This document shows, piece after piece, positions 34,125-46,360 of a DNA stretch of 64,000 nt. Location: the NCBI GenBank assembly GCA_025667525.1, contig CM046874.1:283512880-283576879 (forward strand), in the 5' to 3' direction. Under the pieces are notes generated by a model, which saw only the letters and a program-made list of their open reading frames with translations, searched no databases and had not been told where the DNA came from. A program made the position numbers and the translations under genes. Position 1 is the stretch's first letter. Each line of letters starts with the position of its first letter. Source of the stretch: Glebionis coronaria (Eukaryota > Streptophyta > Magnoliopsida > Asterales > Asteraceae).

Positions 34125-34979
34125 TTAAAATGGAGTGAAGGATGGTGTCGAATTATCAAGAATGGGATCAAGCATAGTGGGATTGCCACTATTTTCATCG
34201 TCACCAAAACCTAAAACTTCTTGTGAAAATTCCTCGCAAACAACGTCGATCATATCAACGAGGTTTATGGTCGCGACGGAATAAACATGAGAAATTGGAG
34301 AATTTTGAGTTGCGTTTATAACAAATTCCTCGTCGTTGAAACGTAAGGTAATGTTTCTAGCATGCACATCAATCAACGCCATAGACGTATCCAAAAACGA
34401 ACGACCTAAAATAAGAGGAACTTGAGGATCCGTGGGAATATCGAAAACAATAAAGTCTACCGGATATTAGAACTTTCCCACTTTCACAAAAACGTCTTCG
34501 GCCAATCCACATCCGGGAATCATGGAATGATCGGCCAATTCGATAGACATTGGTGAAGGAGTAAGATTAGGAAGATTGAGCGACTTGAAGATTGAAAGTG
34601 GCATCAAGTTAATACTAGCACCAAGATCGGCCAAGGCATAGAATTTTTCCATATCTTGAATTGCACATGGAATCAAGAATTTACCGGGATCATCAACTTT
34701 TTGAGGTATGCGGTTAAGATAAACCGATGAACGACTAGACAATTGTTGCAATTTCTCCTTGTTGTTTAACATACTCTTAAAGTTAGTGGCAAATCGAGGC
34801 ATCATGACCAAAGCATCAGCAAAACTTATATTGAAATGCAAATCACGAAACATTTTCATAAAAATCTCAAATTGGTAATTATCGCGCTCTTGACGTTTCT
34901 CCTTTCTAAGTCTCGATGGGTAGGTCAAAGGTGGTGTGGGTTGAGGCATAGGCATAGACTTTGGAATCTCGGGTTCCAA
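34125..34979 (-). pseudogene. Element D aspartic protease
   Basis: Two in-frame blocks, 34467-34979 and 34125-34394, separated by a TAA at 34467-34469. The active site is [29 protein letters not shown] precedes the stop, and LILGRSFLDTSMALIDV follows it. A further TAG-type stop at 34980-34982 separates it from gag. Position and sequence match the retropepsin of E. Confidence 0.88.
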
Positions 34980-36116
34980 TTATGGTAATGGGTCAACCGT
35001 AGGTGTGGCATGAGCGGTACTTCGTGGGATTGGTATATGCTCCTTTTCGACCACCACCTCGGATTCTTCCTCAATTTCCTCCACCGTTGGAGTAATTGGT
35101 TGAGGAGTCGGTTCCTTAAGTGTCTTACCACTTCCTGTGGTAATCACTTTCATCTCTCCCTTGGGGTTCGATATGGTGTTGCTAGGAAGACTACTCGAAG
35201 ACGGCTTACACATTATAGCCTCAAACATGGATGAAATTTTATCCTCAAACATAGATTGCCTCTTATCGGCCTTAAGCATCTCTTGTTTTATTTCATGTTG
35301 CCCTTGTTCCATCTTTTGTTGGTTTTGTTGTAACCTAGTTACATTTCCCTCTATTTTGTTGGTATGGATCTTAAGCTCATTTGCTAACTCATTTTTCAAC
35401 TCCTTTTTCAAGTCATTCTTAAACTCAGATCTTAGAATAATGATCTCTCTTTGAATATTATCAAACCTAACATCGTTTCCATTTGCGTATTCAACAAATT
35501 TATTTGGAAGATCAATCAAGTTTTGCAAACTCTTGTTGTTGTTTTGAAAATCATTGTTTTGATTTTTATTTGAAACTTGATTGTTATTAGCCCCTTGATT
35601 CCCAAAGTTGTTACCTTTGTAATTGTTTTTGCAACCAACTTGATTGTTTCGATATTTGTTGTTAGCATTTTGATTGGGAGCAAAACCCGGTGGAGTCATT
35701 TTATTAGAGCGGGTAACTTGACTGTTTTGGTTGTAAGTTCCCGTGGCCGCGTAGGCATTCGAAGTGTTACCACCGATGGTAATGCACTCGGAGAAATCAT
35801 GACCTCCACCACAATACATGCAAGAAACCTCAACCGCTTTAGCCGTAGCAGGAGCACTTTGTTCACCAACTTTGAATTCAATTAAAAGACCTTTAAGCTT
35901 ATCAAAGATTTTGTTCTCCAAATTTGCCTCAATTTGGCAAGCATCGATGGTATTGGACAATGAAGATGAAGCCAAAGACGAACCCTTACGAACACTCGAT
36001 GTGCTACGAGGACTATAGACCTTAGACCTATTCTCAATAATCAACAACGCTTCCTCAACCGTTTTACACAAAAATACCACCCGCGGCGGCATTAAGATAA
36101 TCTCTTTCATGATCAT
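34980..36116 (-). pseudogene. Element D gag, nucleocapsid half
   Basis: 378 codons. Zinc knuckle CMYCGGGHDFSEC (CX2CX3HX4C) is followed by an Asn-rich segment and a long charged coiled coil (FKNDLKKELKNELANELK, then QQNQQKMEQGQHEIKQEM). A frameshift near 36085 separates it from the capsid half, after NAAAGGIF. The stop at 34980 is in frame with protease. Confidence 0.85.
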
Positions 36117-36786
36117 TCAATCCATTGTAAAACGTGTCAATTTGATGCAAGTCGGAAAAACCACGATGAGTACACTCGTGCAACATTTCCTTAAACCGAT
36201 TCCAAGCCGTAGAAAAACTCTCATTAAATTCTTGTGAAAATTTTGAAATCTCGTTTTTCAAATGTGTAGTCTTAGAAAGCGAGAAAAATTGGTTCACAAA
36301 CTTTGAAACGAGATCCTTCCACGTCAATATAGAATTGGGTGGCTCTTTCTCTAACCAAATTTTAGCGGGCCCCGCTAAGGAATACGAAAAAAGCATCATC
36401 TTAATCGAATCATTAGCAACGTCCTTAAATTTGCAAGTGGCGGTAAGACGATTGAATTGGCGGATATGGTTGTGCGGGTTATCCTTTTCATCACCACGGA
36501 ATTTGTTGTTTTGATTCATCGACAACAAACCCGTCTTAACTTCAAAATTCTCCACAAGGATGGCAGGAATCACAATAGCCTCTCCATAACCCTCGGTGGG
36601 TGCTTGAAGTAACTCCATCATAGTTTGATTAGCCATGGTAGCTTCTTTTTCTATGATAGGTTCGTCAATATGAGACTCCTCACTTGAAAGGTTAGGTGTG
36701 GTCTCCTTTCGGTTTTTTCGTTTATGTGTACATCTTGCTTGATTAGGAGTAAGCATAAACGTCATGTACAACGTGGGGATGAGCAA
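36064..36786 (-). pseudogene. Element D gag, capsid half
   Basis: 240 codons. MANQTMMELLQAP (about residue 50) is a likely true start; the block opens earlier at 36786. The capsid core has NPHNHIRQFNRLTATCK, MMLFSYSLAGPAKIWLEKEP, LVSKFVNQFF, FSTAWNRFKEMLHECTHRGF and DTFYNGL. This is the retrotransposon gag domain of Athila elements. It ends by frameshift just after NAAAGG. Confidence 0.88.
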
Positions 36787-37478
36787 AGAAGATTCTTTTT
36801 GGTGTTTTTAATTTTTCAACTTTTTTTGTGGTTTTTGATTGTTTTTACTTTTTTGGATTTTGGTGATGTATTAAGTAGACAAAAATCTACAAATCTCTCC
36901 TCAAATCAAATCTCTTGATTAAAGGAGCCTCAAGGAATGAAAATGATCACGTGAAGTGAACGCCTTCGATGACTTTAGAACGTTGGTGGAACACCAAAAC
37001 GTTCAAGAGGGTTTAATCAAATGAAACTAAGAAAATATATATGATACTTAGATAATACTTTGGTTGGCAAACCCTCGATTAGCCCTTTTTATCTAAACAC
37101 GCACAAGCAAGCAAGGAAACGAGGTGGCGCGAAGCACTTAAGAGCCTTTTTCCTTAGGGTATATTTTATAATACCCGCCTTATACCCACCTTATAGTTTG
37201 TGTTTGTCAAAATTAAGCTTCACGAAAGTATTTATCTATTTTGCCATTTTTCTTTGTTTGAGATTCGAATACAATGATCGAGTGATGAAATCCTGAACCA
37301 AGGTTGTGTTACTTGTGAATTTATTGTTCTACGTATACAATATAGTAATATTCACACAAAAACGAAGATAATACGTATTAGTAGAGTGCTACTAATACAA
37401 ATAGATATTATGGCTAATATAAAAACAACAATTGTTCAAATCAAAACACAACACGTCTCCCCAGCAGCGGCGCCAAAA
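36787..37478 (-). other. Leader and primer binding site of element D
   Basis: A 690-bp leader between gag and the LTR. The primer site on the minus strand is TGGCGCCGCTGCTGGGGA (37458-37475). The 170 bp next to it match the G leader at 2024-2194. The part at 37085-37150 (GAGGTGGCGCGAAGCACTTAAG on the plus strand) matches the leader of A near 48040. Confidence 0.85.
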
Positions 37479-40400
37479 TTATAGTAGTATGAATACACTT
37501 GTTTAGGAAAACAAGGTAAAAGTGGCAAGTATTAAGTGCCGGTTTAGGAAAACCAAGCACTAATGACCAAATGAAGTTCAAAGTTCGTTTCCCAAGGAGG
37601 AAAGTGTGTTGTGTAAGAAATGATTAAGTGTTTGTGATTATAATTTTGAGAAAAGAAAAAGAGAAAGGATGACGGTTACGATTATGAATTAAACTAAGAC
37701 GAAAAGTCGTACACTTCGTAAAACCGTAAAAAGTGACGAAATTTAAAAATTAACCTAAAAATCCTAGAAAATTGCAAATAATCCTAAAAAATGTAGTTAG
37801 AGTTTACAAAAAATCAAAATTCACTCAAACCTTTTATTTAATTAAATATTAATTTTTTAATGCTAATTAAAGCCTAAAAATCAGTTTAATTAACAAAAAG
37901 CCCAAAATGAGATTTTTCACTTTGTAAACCTCTAAAATGACTTAACTAAATTTAGAACTATTTTTGAAAAATTTAAAATTAATAAAAACTATTTAAAAAT
38001 GATTAAAAACTATAAAATCTTAAAATAATTCTAAAAATTATTTGAAAGACAATAAAATTAGTATAAAAGTTTTAAAATTCCTAACTTAATGTATTTAAAC
38101 TAGGAAAAATGAAAAAGTTGCAAAAAACTTAAATTTACTTTTTAATAATAAAAGAAAAATAAAATAATATTAAAAATCTTAAATATATAAAAAATTCTAA
38201 AAAGTTGTAACCTAGTTTATTTTAACCTTATAAACATAAAAACAAACTTGAATTTACCAAAATACCCCTATTGGGCCTTCAAATGGGCAAAAATGAAAAA
38301 CAGTCCACTAAATTGGGCTTTTTGGCCCAATAAACAAAAAGTTCTCCAAATAAGCCCAAAATCACCTACTTGACTCAAAATTTAATTTTAAACACAAAAG
38401 TTTGAAGGCCGAAAAGCTGAAAATGTGCTTATCACAGCTTAATTGTCAACAACTTATTCTTAATGGGCTTTTTGGCCCATTAAGCCATAAGCTAATGCCA
38501 TAAGCTCTAATTTGACACACAAGCTTCTTTTGAGATGCCTAAGAGATATGTGAAAAGAATTTTGAAAAAACCCAAGAAATAAGCCTGAAATAAGCAAAAG
38601 CTCTGTACAGATTACGACAAAATAATCGTTTTTGAGTTCTAGGCCACTTCAAGTGCTGATTCAACTTGCAAAAGGTTTTAAATGACTTAATTAAGCAAAA
38701 TTAACAAAACGTTTTCAAATAAGCACAATGAATAAGCAAGAAAAAGCAATAAGCACTTAATGTAAAAGTCAACTTGTTTGGTTTTCTAGTCAAACCTAAA
38801 AGTCAAACCCTAAAAAGCTCCAAATTAGTTCAATGGGTCAAATAAGGAAGATTGATTTCAAAAAATAAGTTGTTACAAGTCCAAATAAGCTAAAATAGCT
38901 TATGAATAAGCTAATGACCAATTTACACTAGCAATGGCTAGCAACAGGGGAAAGGAGTTCCCACTACTTGACTATTTTGACTTTTTGTCTTATATGGATT
39001 TTTGTTGGATTCAAGCCACACAAAGGCACCCTTATAACCAGTGGGTTATAAGGAGTCAATAATAATCACAAAAACACAAAATCTAACAGCCAATTAATAC
39101 AGTTTAATCAAAAGATCACCAAATACGATACAGACATGTTCATAAGCAGTTTTCACACAAATAAGCAGTTTTAGCAAGAATAAGCCAACCAATTGAACCA
39201 AATGCACACAACAGCTTAGATTAATTCAAGTTAACATAAATTAACTGGTTTCATGCAATGATTCAAAGTTTAGACAAATATTCAAGCTTAAAAAGTTACC
39301 GATGAACAAAGAACAAGCAGATTATGAACTTTGCTGATATACTTGACCATAAATCCAATTTCAAACCCTCAAATCTCTTAACAGGTTATATAAACTATGT
39401 TTAATTACTTGTTAGACCTAAGCATGCATACAATCTATGTGTTTCCAAAATCTTAGGTCAAAACAGGCACAATTCAACAAGTTATAGCACAATCAAGAAA
39501 TTGATGTTTAAAAGCTCAAGACTTGCATATATCAGCACACAACCAAGTATTTATCAGATACCAACACAAAACAACACTTAACAATAACTTAAAATAGCAT
39601 TCAAAGCTTAAACATGTTAACCCAAACACCCCTTTCAGTCTTTAAATCCAATTTTAACAAAGCAAATGTGTGATTCAGTTTTACCCAAGCGTAATCTAGC
39701 ATAATAACATCCATATGCAGTATCAAGCAGATTTAAGCCACAAGAACAACACTCACAACAGCAGAACACAAAATTACAAAAATCAAGTACTTTTATCAGA
39801 TTTTGGGTAAGAAGGCTCAAACCTCATGAATGTACATCCACACTCACGAATTTTTGAGCTTATGTGCCTAGCTTAACAAGGCACAAGCTTCCACAAAGCT
39901 GCTAAGAGTAACAAGGTTAGAACAAGCAAGATATAAAACTTGAAAATTAAAAAATAAATCTAATTAATGCAACCTTTGTATCCACTCCTTGATTATCCCC
40001 AAACCACAAGCTTACAACACCTTGATAATGTTCTTATCAGGGTGCTATAATCACTTGCAATCCAAAAATTCCAAGGATGTACCAAAGAACTTAGCAAAAT
40101 ATCAGATTTTTGAAGATTATGCAATTTCTTGCATAATCTTTGAAAATAGGTTTTGAGGTTCAACAAACACAAACATATAACATAAACAAGCAAAGATTAA
40201 GGTTGGCACTTGGATTTCTTCAAACATTCAAACACATTTTCGTTAAACTTGAAAAGGGATTTACAGAATTTTGAACAAGGAAAAACCAAGAGCAGGGCTA
40301 AACGTAAAACCCTAATGCCTTTATATAGGCTACATTTTGAACTAGAAAGCTTAAAAACTATAAACCATAAGTTGTGAAGTCCCTGAATTGCCCTTGAGAT

Positions 40401-41521
40401 GTTTGAAAATCTGCTTATCATGTGAACTTTCCTTGGCGTTTTGTTGAGGTGTAAAGGGAAGGAATTTGATCTAAAGGCTCACATGAAGCTTAGAAAGCAA
40501 GAAGGTTTTTAGCAAGTTAATCTCCCTGGCAGCTTTGTCTTTTTCCTCAACTTTGTAGCAGGGCACCTTTCATGTGACTTGTTGGTTGATGAGGTGTCAT
40601 GTTTAAGATGTGGGTTATGATTAGAAGACCTTAATCACCATTCTGGAAGGAATTAGAGTCTAATTCTTGGTGATTAGTAAATACCCAAATCATGTTCATA
40701 TGGTGAATAGTGAGGTTTAATCTGATTTGGAGTTTAAAACATGTTTAACGCGTTTATTAAACTAACTAATTAAGTTAGTTTAAATTTGGTGAGTGGGAAG
40801 TGACATGGCAAAAGGGTGAAACGTGATTGGTTGGTGGGATTTGGTGGGTGAGGTGTCAAATGGTGGTTGGTTAAGGTAAGTTTCTATGTCTGCCAAGTTT
40901 GACCCCTTGGTTTTCATTCTTCTTTCATTCTTGGTTAAAACATGATTATATCTGAATCCCTTTGTTATTCAAGTTTCATTCTTTAGACTTTTGCCCTAAA
41001 ACTTTTGCAAAGGTAATTTCAGGGGTATTTCTTGCCAATTCTTGATACTTGAAGGGCTGTTTTGGCATTTTCTTCAAACTTTATGGTGTTGACTTGTATT
41101 GTTGACTTCTTGGAGGACTAAAAATGACAAGTCTTCAAATTTAAGGGACCATTCTTACCAATTCTTGAAAGTGGAGGGCCCTTTTTGTAAATTTGACAAA
41201 CTTTAAGGACCAAACTTGTAATTATGAATAAACAAGGGTTTAAAGTGTCAATTCTTCAATATTGGAGGACCCTTCTTGTACAATCTTCAATTCTTCAAGG
41301 GTTATTCTTGGAAAATCAACTCTAGGGCTTGGTTCATTGTGCGGCTTCGTTTCCCGTGTTCGTTTTTGCTTGTTTCTTGTGATCTTTTGCCATTTTCTCA
41401 ATATCTGTACCTAAAATACACATGTAACAAACACAAACATATATTTGGCATATTTCATGATATTTAATGGATTTTAAGCCTATTTTTGACGATGAGACTA
41501 TGTATAAAAGCAGTCTCATCA
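37479..41521 (-). repeat. Right LTR of element D (5' LTR, 4043 bp)
   Basis: It is collinear with 16112-20146. TATA box at 40319-40327. Terminal hairpin at 41491-41520. AATAAGC-rich tract at about 38420-38920. It contains no coding sequence. Confidence 0.95.
40319..40327 (-). promoter_or_regulatory. TATA box of right LTR of D
   Basis: TATATAAAG on the minus strand in the 5' LTR. Identical context to the other two giant LTRs. Confidence 0.75.
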
Positions 41522-42700
41522 AGAACGTTTCTTCTATGTCCCGAATAAGCTCGCTCTCCGTATGACTCTTTATTACCAATTCGTCGACATACACCTCCAA
41601 TTTTCGCCATATTTGGCTTTCAAATGCCTTATCAACCAGTCGTTGATACGTGGCCCCTACGTTCTTTAGTACAAACGACATTTTTGTGTAACAGTTGACA
41701 CCTTGGCTGCTATGGAATGGTGTATTTTACTCATCGTCTTCTGCCATTTGTATCTGATGGTATCCCTTGTATGCGTCCAGAAAGCATTTGAAGGGGTATC
41801 CGCATAATGATTCCACCTTCCAATCTATTTCCGAGAGTGCGTAGCAATCTTGGGGACAAGCTTAATTGAGGTCTGTGAAATCAACGCACATGCGCCAGCT
41901 GCCATCATGTTTCTTTACCATTACTGGGTTAGCGAGCCAGTCGTGATAGTAAACTTCCCTCATGATTCCTGTGTCCACCAGCTTTTTTACCTCGTCCAGT
42001 ATTACTTTGTTTCGCTCTGGGGCCTGTCCTCTTTTCTTTTGCCTAACTGGAGGGTATCCTTCGTGGATCTAAAGCTTGTGTTCAGCTATCGACCTTGGCA
42101 CCCCTGTCATATATTTGGGTTCCCATGCGAAGACGTCCAGATTATTCTTCAAAAGGAGACACATGTCTGTCTTTCCTTTGGCAGATAATGTCCCTCCGAT
42201 CGTTATCTCCTGAACCGGGTATTGCGTTAGTAATACTACCTTCAAGTTTGGTGGTGAGTCCATCTTTGGTTCCATCGTGACCCTAGGCGGTTCTGTGATC
42301 GCATTGCATTCTAGGGGTGTAACTGCCGTGTTGAATATCGTTACGACCCCTCCATCAACTAGGATTTTCATCATACCATGAGCCGTAGAAGGTACCGCTC
42401 GCATTGCTAGTATAGTTGGTTGCCCTATGATCCCGTTATATTGTGATGGCGACCGTATGATTAAAAAATTCATTGGGACTTCCGTCGAGTGCTCATCATT
42501 TCCCGCTCTTACTGCTAACTCTAGTTGGCCTAAGGGCCATACCGCTTCTCCGCTGAATCCGATGAGCGGGGAAGTCGCAGGCATCATTTGGGTCTTTATT
42601 TATGCGCTAAGCTTTAGAAAGCAGTGCTCATACATTATTTCTGCCGATGAACCTCCATCCACATACACTGACCAATGTTTATTTCTATAACTAGCGGGCC
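41522..42700 (-). pseudogene. Element C protease and N-terminal reverse transcriptase (RT site YVDE)
   Basis: Protease: VYVDGGSSAEIMYEHC near 42650, then PLIGFSGEAVWPLGQLEL and YNGIIGQPTI in the open block 42069-42587. RT follows through a stop at 42069 with GIMREVYYHDWLANPVMVKK, WRMCVDFTDLN, FLDAYKGYHQI and MSFVLKNVGATYQRLVDKAF. The catalytic motif reads EVYVDELVIKS: the second Asp is Glu (codon 41580-41582), which should disable polymerisation. At least four stops are visible. D interrupts just after IEETF. Confidence 0.85.
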
Positions 42701-42702
42701 GT

Positions 42703-43395
42703 CTACGATGTTCCTTGCATTGAGTGGGGGAAAGAAATGACTTTCCCCTTCGAGAATTTTTGGCTCACCCTCTGCCTTGTCCTTCGCTGCCACGATTCCA
42801 CCATGTAAATGTTCGCGCTAGCGACTTTTTGTATATCACCCTTCGTGCTCTCCTTGACAAGGTGTTTTAGCTCGCCCTTCTTTACTCTATTCTCAATATA
42901 TTTTTGCAGCTGAATACATTCGTTCATAGCGTGCCCTCTCTTATTGTGGTATTCACAGTATCTATTACTGGCGCGTTTTTCGACCGGGGTGGTCATTGGC
43001 GTTGGCCTTGTGAAACTCGCACCTTCTGACACTAGGATTTCCCTTGGGGTTAACTTAAGGGGGGTAAACCTTGAGTTATAAGCTCGCCCCTGCCTTCTCC
43101 CTCCTATGTAATCAAGGCTTAGAGATCTTCCTTGATTGTTGGGTCCTTCATTGGGCATGCGACTAGATTTGTGATCATAAGTGCTTCGTATTATTTCTGA
43201 AGCAGCCGATTCTCCTTGTATGAAAGACCTTACCCGCCATAGCACTCCATCGAAGGTTTCAGGCGTTCTTTCATTAAGCTTGTTTATTAGGTCCCTGTTC
43301 CGTATGCCCGCCATTAAGCATGATACTTTCAAAATTTCTGGGCAGTCCTTTATTTGAAGACACTCACTTTTGAAACGTTCCAGAAAGTCTTCCAA
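42703..43395 (-). pseudogene. Element C gag, C-terminal half
   Basis: 230 codons: DFLERFKSECLQIKDCPE, FIQGESAASEIIR, then a basic region and a knuckle-like CEYHNKRGHAMNEC followed by LQKYIENRVKKGELKHLVKE. This motif type (CxxHxxxGHxxxxC) is typical for Tat gags. One base out of frame with the N-terminal half; the shift is near 43400. Confidence 0.85.
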
Positions 43396-43949
43396 GTATT
43401 CGCTTGGTGCTGCTTTACCCTGGCGAGCGATACAGCATTCCTATCATGCCTTTTTTGTTGCACATAATTCCTTTTGAACGCTTTTCGCAATACTTCGTAC
43501 CCGTTGACTGTTCGCGGCGAAAGTTTATCAAACCACGTCCGCGCGTTCCCTATGAGTGTAGAGTTAAAAATATTACACCATATGGGCTCTGGCCATTGTT
43601 CGATACCTGCCTGGGATTCAAAGACTTTAAAGTGGTCTTCTGGATCCGTCGTGCCATCATACGTTTTCACGTTTGATGGCATGCGGCGCTTTCTGGTGTC
43701 TCCATAATGCTGTATGCGCCTCGTAAAGACGTTTTTCCTAGCTCTCCTCCAGGGTTGTGAGAAGACTTAGTCCTCCGAGGAATAACTTGCGCGCATACGT
43801 TTTTCGGACGGACTATCACTTGATCCTGACAGATTGCGTTCTGAGGATGAGGCATGCTTCGCGCGCTTTGATTCCTCTACCATCTTTTCATGTTTTGCTA
43901 CCAAAGGGATGAGTGCTTGCAAGTTATGAGCTACATACTCCTCCATCAT
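43350..43949 (-). pseudogene. Element C gag, N-terminal half
   Basis: Two blocks in one frame, 43767-43949 (MMEEYVAHNLQALIPLVAK, then a Ser/Lys-rich part) and 43350-43682 (NVKTYDGTTDPEDHFKVFE, WCNIFNSTLIGNARTWFDKL), separated by a TAA at 43767-43769. The second is the conserved Tat capsid domain. A true start may lie further upstream. Confidence 0.82.
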
Positions 43950-44264
43950 GCGTGCCTTTGTAGCGATGACTTCCCCTCTCTCCTCTTGGGGCGTCTTTCT
44001 TTTTTGTTTATTGGGAGGAGGCTGAGTTGACTCCCATTCGATGTCTTTTTCCCCCGCGGCGAGTAGGGGAGTTGAGAACAGTCCTCCCGTTCTTATAACT
44101 GGGGATTGTTCACGTCCCGAGTGTTTGCCTCACTGGCAGATCCAGGGGTAACATTTATTGATGTGATACGACCATCTACCGTCGAGGATCCTTAAAGACC
44201 ATCATTCTTACCTCTTTTCGTCATTTGTTAGAGCTTAGTAAGGGTCCCATGGATGGCGCCAACT
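43950..44264 (-). other. Leader and primer binding site of element C
   Basis: The primer site on the minus strand is TGGCGCCATCCATGGGAC (44244-44261). It resembles the TGGCGCCGTCTGTGGGA type found in Tat elements and differs from the tRNA-Asp site of D, E, A and H. The leader may hold the real gag start and is degenerate. Confidence 0.75.
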
Positions 44265-44848
44265 TGTTGATGCAAAAGTTGGGGTAGACCGAGCTTAACC
44301 CAAATTTGGCTTAATTTGGGGTCTTGTGGACTCCAGCTCTCGCACCAAGTGAAACTTGCTTTAGGACCCTGCGTACTAAACAGACATTGTTAGGCTTACC
44401 GTGGGCTTGTTACCCACGGTTAGACTCCGGCATGAGAGTAAGTAATCGGTTTGAGTATATTAGTGTTTAGGGTATTGTGTGTATCGTACCTTTGTGGAAC
44501 CGAAGGGGTTCCTTTTATACTCGAGAGAGTCCAGCGGGGCTCGCTGTTCTTGCGGCCTAAGGAAGAGATAATGACTCAAAATAGCTTGATCTTTATTATC
44601 CAACTAAGGCAAGTGTATATCCCTTTTCCTTAAGCGAATATATCTATAATATAAGTTATATTTGGTCTGATCCTGTCGCACTGCGACGAGGACTTGTCTA
44701 AGTAATCAACCTCTTGTGCGACATCGGTTTACCGGGCTTTATGGACTATGTGCGCACATCGCACAAGTATCCAATCAGTTCCTGATGGATGCGGGTAGTA
44801 CCGGTGAGTCGGACTATCCAGCCCGACTAGGGACTATACGTCATCACA
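44265..44848 (-). repeat. 584-bp LTR of element C (5' LTR)
   Basis: The minus strand runs from TGTGATGACG to GCATCAACA. TATAAAAGG lies at 44511-44519. The outer boundary is set where giant-LTR sequence of B resumes; flank TAACT (44849-44853) would be the target duplication. Confidence 0.8.
44511..44519 (-). promoter_or_regulatory. TATA box of LTR C
   Basis: TATAAAAGG on the minus strand, about 330 bp inside the 5' edge. Confidence 0.7.
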
Positions 44849-45050
44849 TAACTTGGGCCCGGTTCATTGTGCGGCTTTGTTTCTCGTGTTCGTTTTCCTT
44901 GTTTCTTGTGATATTTTGCCTTTTTCACGATATCCATACCTAAAATACACAAGTAAACAAACACAAGCATATATATGGTATTTTTATGACATTTTATGCA
45001 TTTAAAGCCCGAAAAGAACGATGAGATCATGTATAAATGCCATCTCATCA
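44849..45050 (-). repeat. Element B: 5' tip of a third giant LTR
   Basis: 202 bp that match the outer ends of LTRs G and D (GGTTCATTGTGCGGCTT, then the TACCTAAAATACACAAGTAA phrase on the plus strand) and end in a terminal hairpin. The rest of B must lie left of the window, beyond C. Its edge at 45050 joins the 3' non-coding region of A, so B inserted into A. Confidence 0.82.
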
Positions 45051-46360
45051 GTCTTTATTTAGGATTTTGATATACAACGATCCGCCTCCTTTTTGGACTT
45101 GGATCTATTTATCATCATACCTTGTTAGGGTCCTTTTGGATAGACTTCTCCATGATCTTTATGGGAATAATTGCTTCTCGTCGTGTGTCTTGATCCTTCA
45201 TATTGATTTGGATTAATGATCTTCTTATCATCTTAGGATCTTTAGCAAAAAAGTGAATCCTCATGCCTTGTGAGGGCCTTTTTGGACTCGGATATCCTCA
45301 TGCATTGTTAGGGCCTTTTTGGATACGCCAATCTTCGCGTCCCGCTTCAATAAGTTATGCCTTGGCTATGAACTCTAATTAATCCCGAGCAACTTTTAAA
45401 CGATTTTGGGCTAGAAGCTAAGTAATTTTTCAAATCGTACGACCTTATTTATTGCAATTATTTATTGACAAGTGTTGGGAGAAAAAGCTTATAATTAACT
45501 ATAAGTTCATGAAAGAATACAACACTTATAATTGACTCTATCATTTCTCGTTCTCCATAATTTAAAATCTCAATGAATGAGACTCGTGGATGCTTAGCCT
45601 AATAAACCAATTAAGGTCCATATGGTAAATGATACTATCTAGAGTAAACTCAAATAAGTAAACTCGGGTTGAGTCAAAATACTCACGACGGGCCTAATAT
45701 ATCAAAGACGTCTAAACTTGTTAAAACCATTTTATTTATTTATTTATTTTGACTTTATTCTAGAAATGGAATATATACTTATGATGAAAGAAAATAACGA
45801 TAAGAAAGGAAAATACTACTAGGCTAAAATAGATCAAAAATTTGAAAAACGTGGAAAAAATTAAATTTTCTGGTTATAATGAGGACAAATTCATGGAAAA
45901 GCCCACTTATTTTCGACAGAAATCTCCCCTACACTTAATATAAACATTGTCCTTAATGTTTAAGCATGTGGAAGTAAACTCCCCTACACTTAGGACATTG
46001 TGCACGTTGTTTAAAATCAATCTAAGGAAGAGACAACTAAAGTGATCAATTTACAACTTTATTTATATACAAAATCGAATCACAATAGCAAAAACAAATC
46101 AAAGATAACCGGGTACACGGGAACACGGGATCACGGTTCTTCTCAAAAGGCACCAAAAATGGAACTTGATAGCACACATCCCTATAAAACAACACATCAT
46201 AAACAACCTACATGTCTCCCCTACACTTATTGGTGGAAAAGGTGAAAATGTAAAAAAAGGTAAAAATCTAACCTAGTTAAATGATGCTTGATTTAATCAA
46301 AATAGTCTCTAGCTCGACTCGAATTCCCGAATTAAGCATTCAAAGGGAAGCCTCTAATAT
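45051..46360 (-). other. 3' non-coding region of element A
   Basis: It is collinear with 25000-26340 of E and 54690-55930 of H'. It carries three polypurine-like copies (45924-45937, 45979-45992, 46215-46229) and the hairpin at 45942-45961 with a shortened stem. It contains no gene. Confidence 0.75.

Larger units (their letters stand above)
16112..41521 (-). mobile_element. Element D: complete 25.4-kb Athila-like gypsy retrotransposon with nested E
   Basis: Two LTRs of 4035 and 4043 bp, primer site 37458-37475, gag-protease-RT-RNase H-integrase in one order on the minus strand, polypurine tract at 20147-20157, and perfect 5-bp duplications. Without E the element is about 16.3 kb. RT motif FMDD with VSVFG, the DLGAS protease and the tRNA-Asp-type primer site point to the Athila lineage. 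There are three in-frame stops and one frameshift in gag-pro-RT, two frameshifts in RNase H/integrase, and one more stop in the integrase, so this copy is dead. There is no env-like ORF in the 1.8 kb after integrase. Confidence 0.92.
15358..44848 (-). mobile_element. Element C: Tat-like gypsy retrotransposon, split by D and truncated by F
   Basis: Two parts of one minus-strand element: 41522-44848 (LTR, primer site, gag, protease, N-terminal RT) and 15358-16106 (end of RT, RNase H). D sits between them with matching AGAAC duplications. Tat affiliation rests on gag CEYHNKRGHAMNEC, protease GGSSAEIMYEHC, the EVYVD-LVIKS RT motif and the QSLNGKLAGLNRFLSK segment. Integrase and 3' LTR lie beyond F, outside the window. 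Confidence 0.85.

Noticed and set aside
35137..35454. 105-residue plus-strand hydrophobic ORF
   Set aside because: Antisense shadow of the Lys/Asn-rich coiled coil of D gag.
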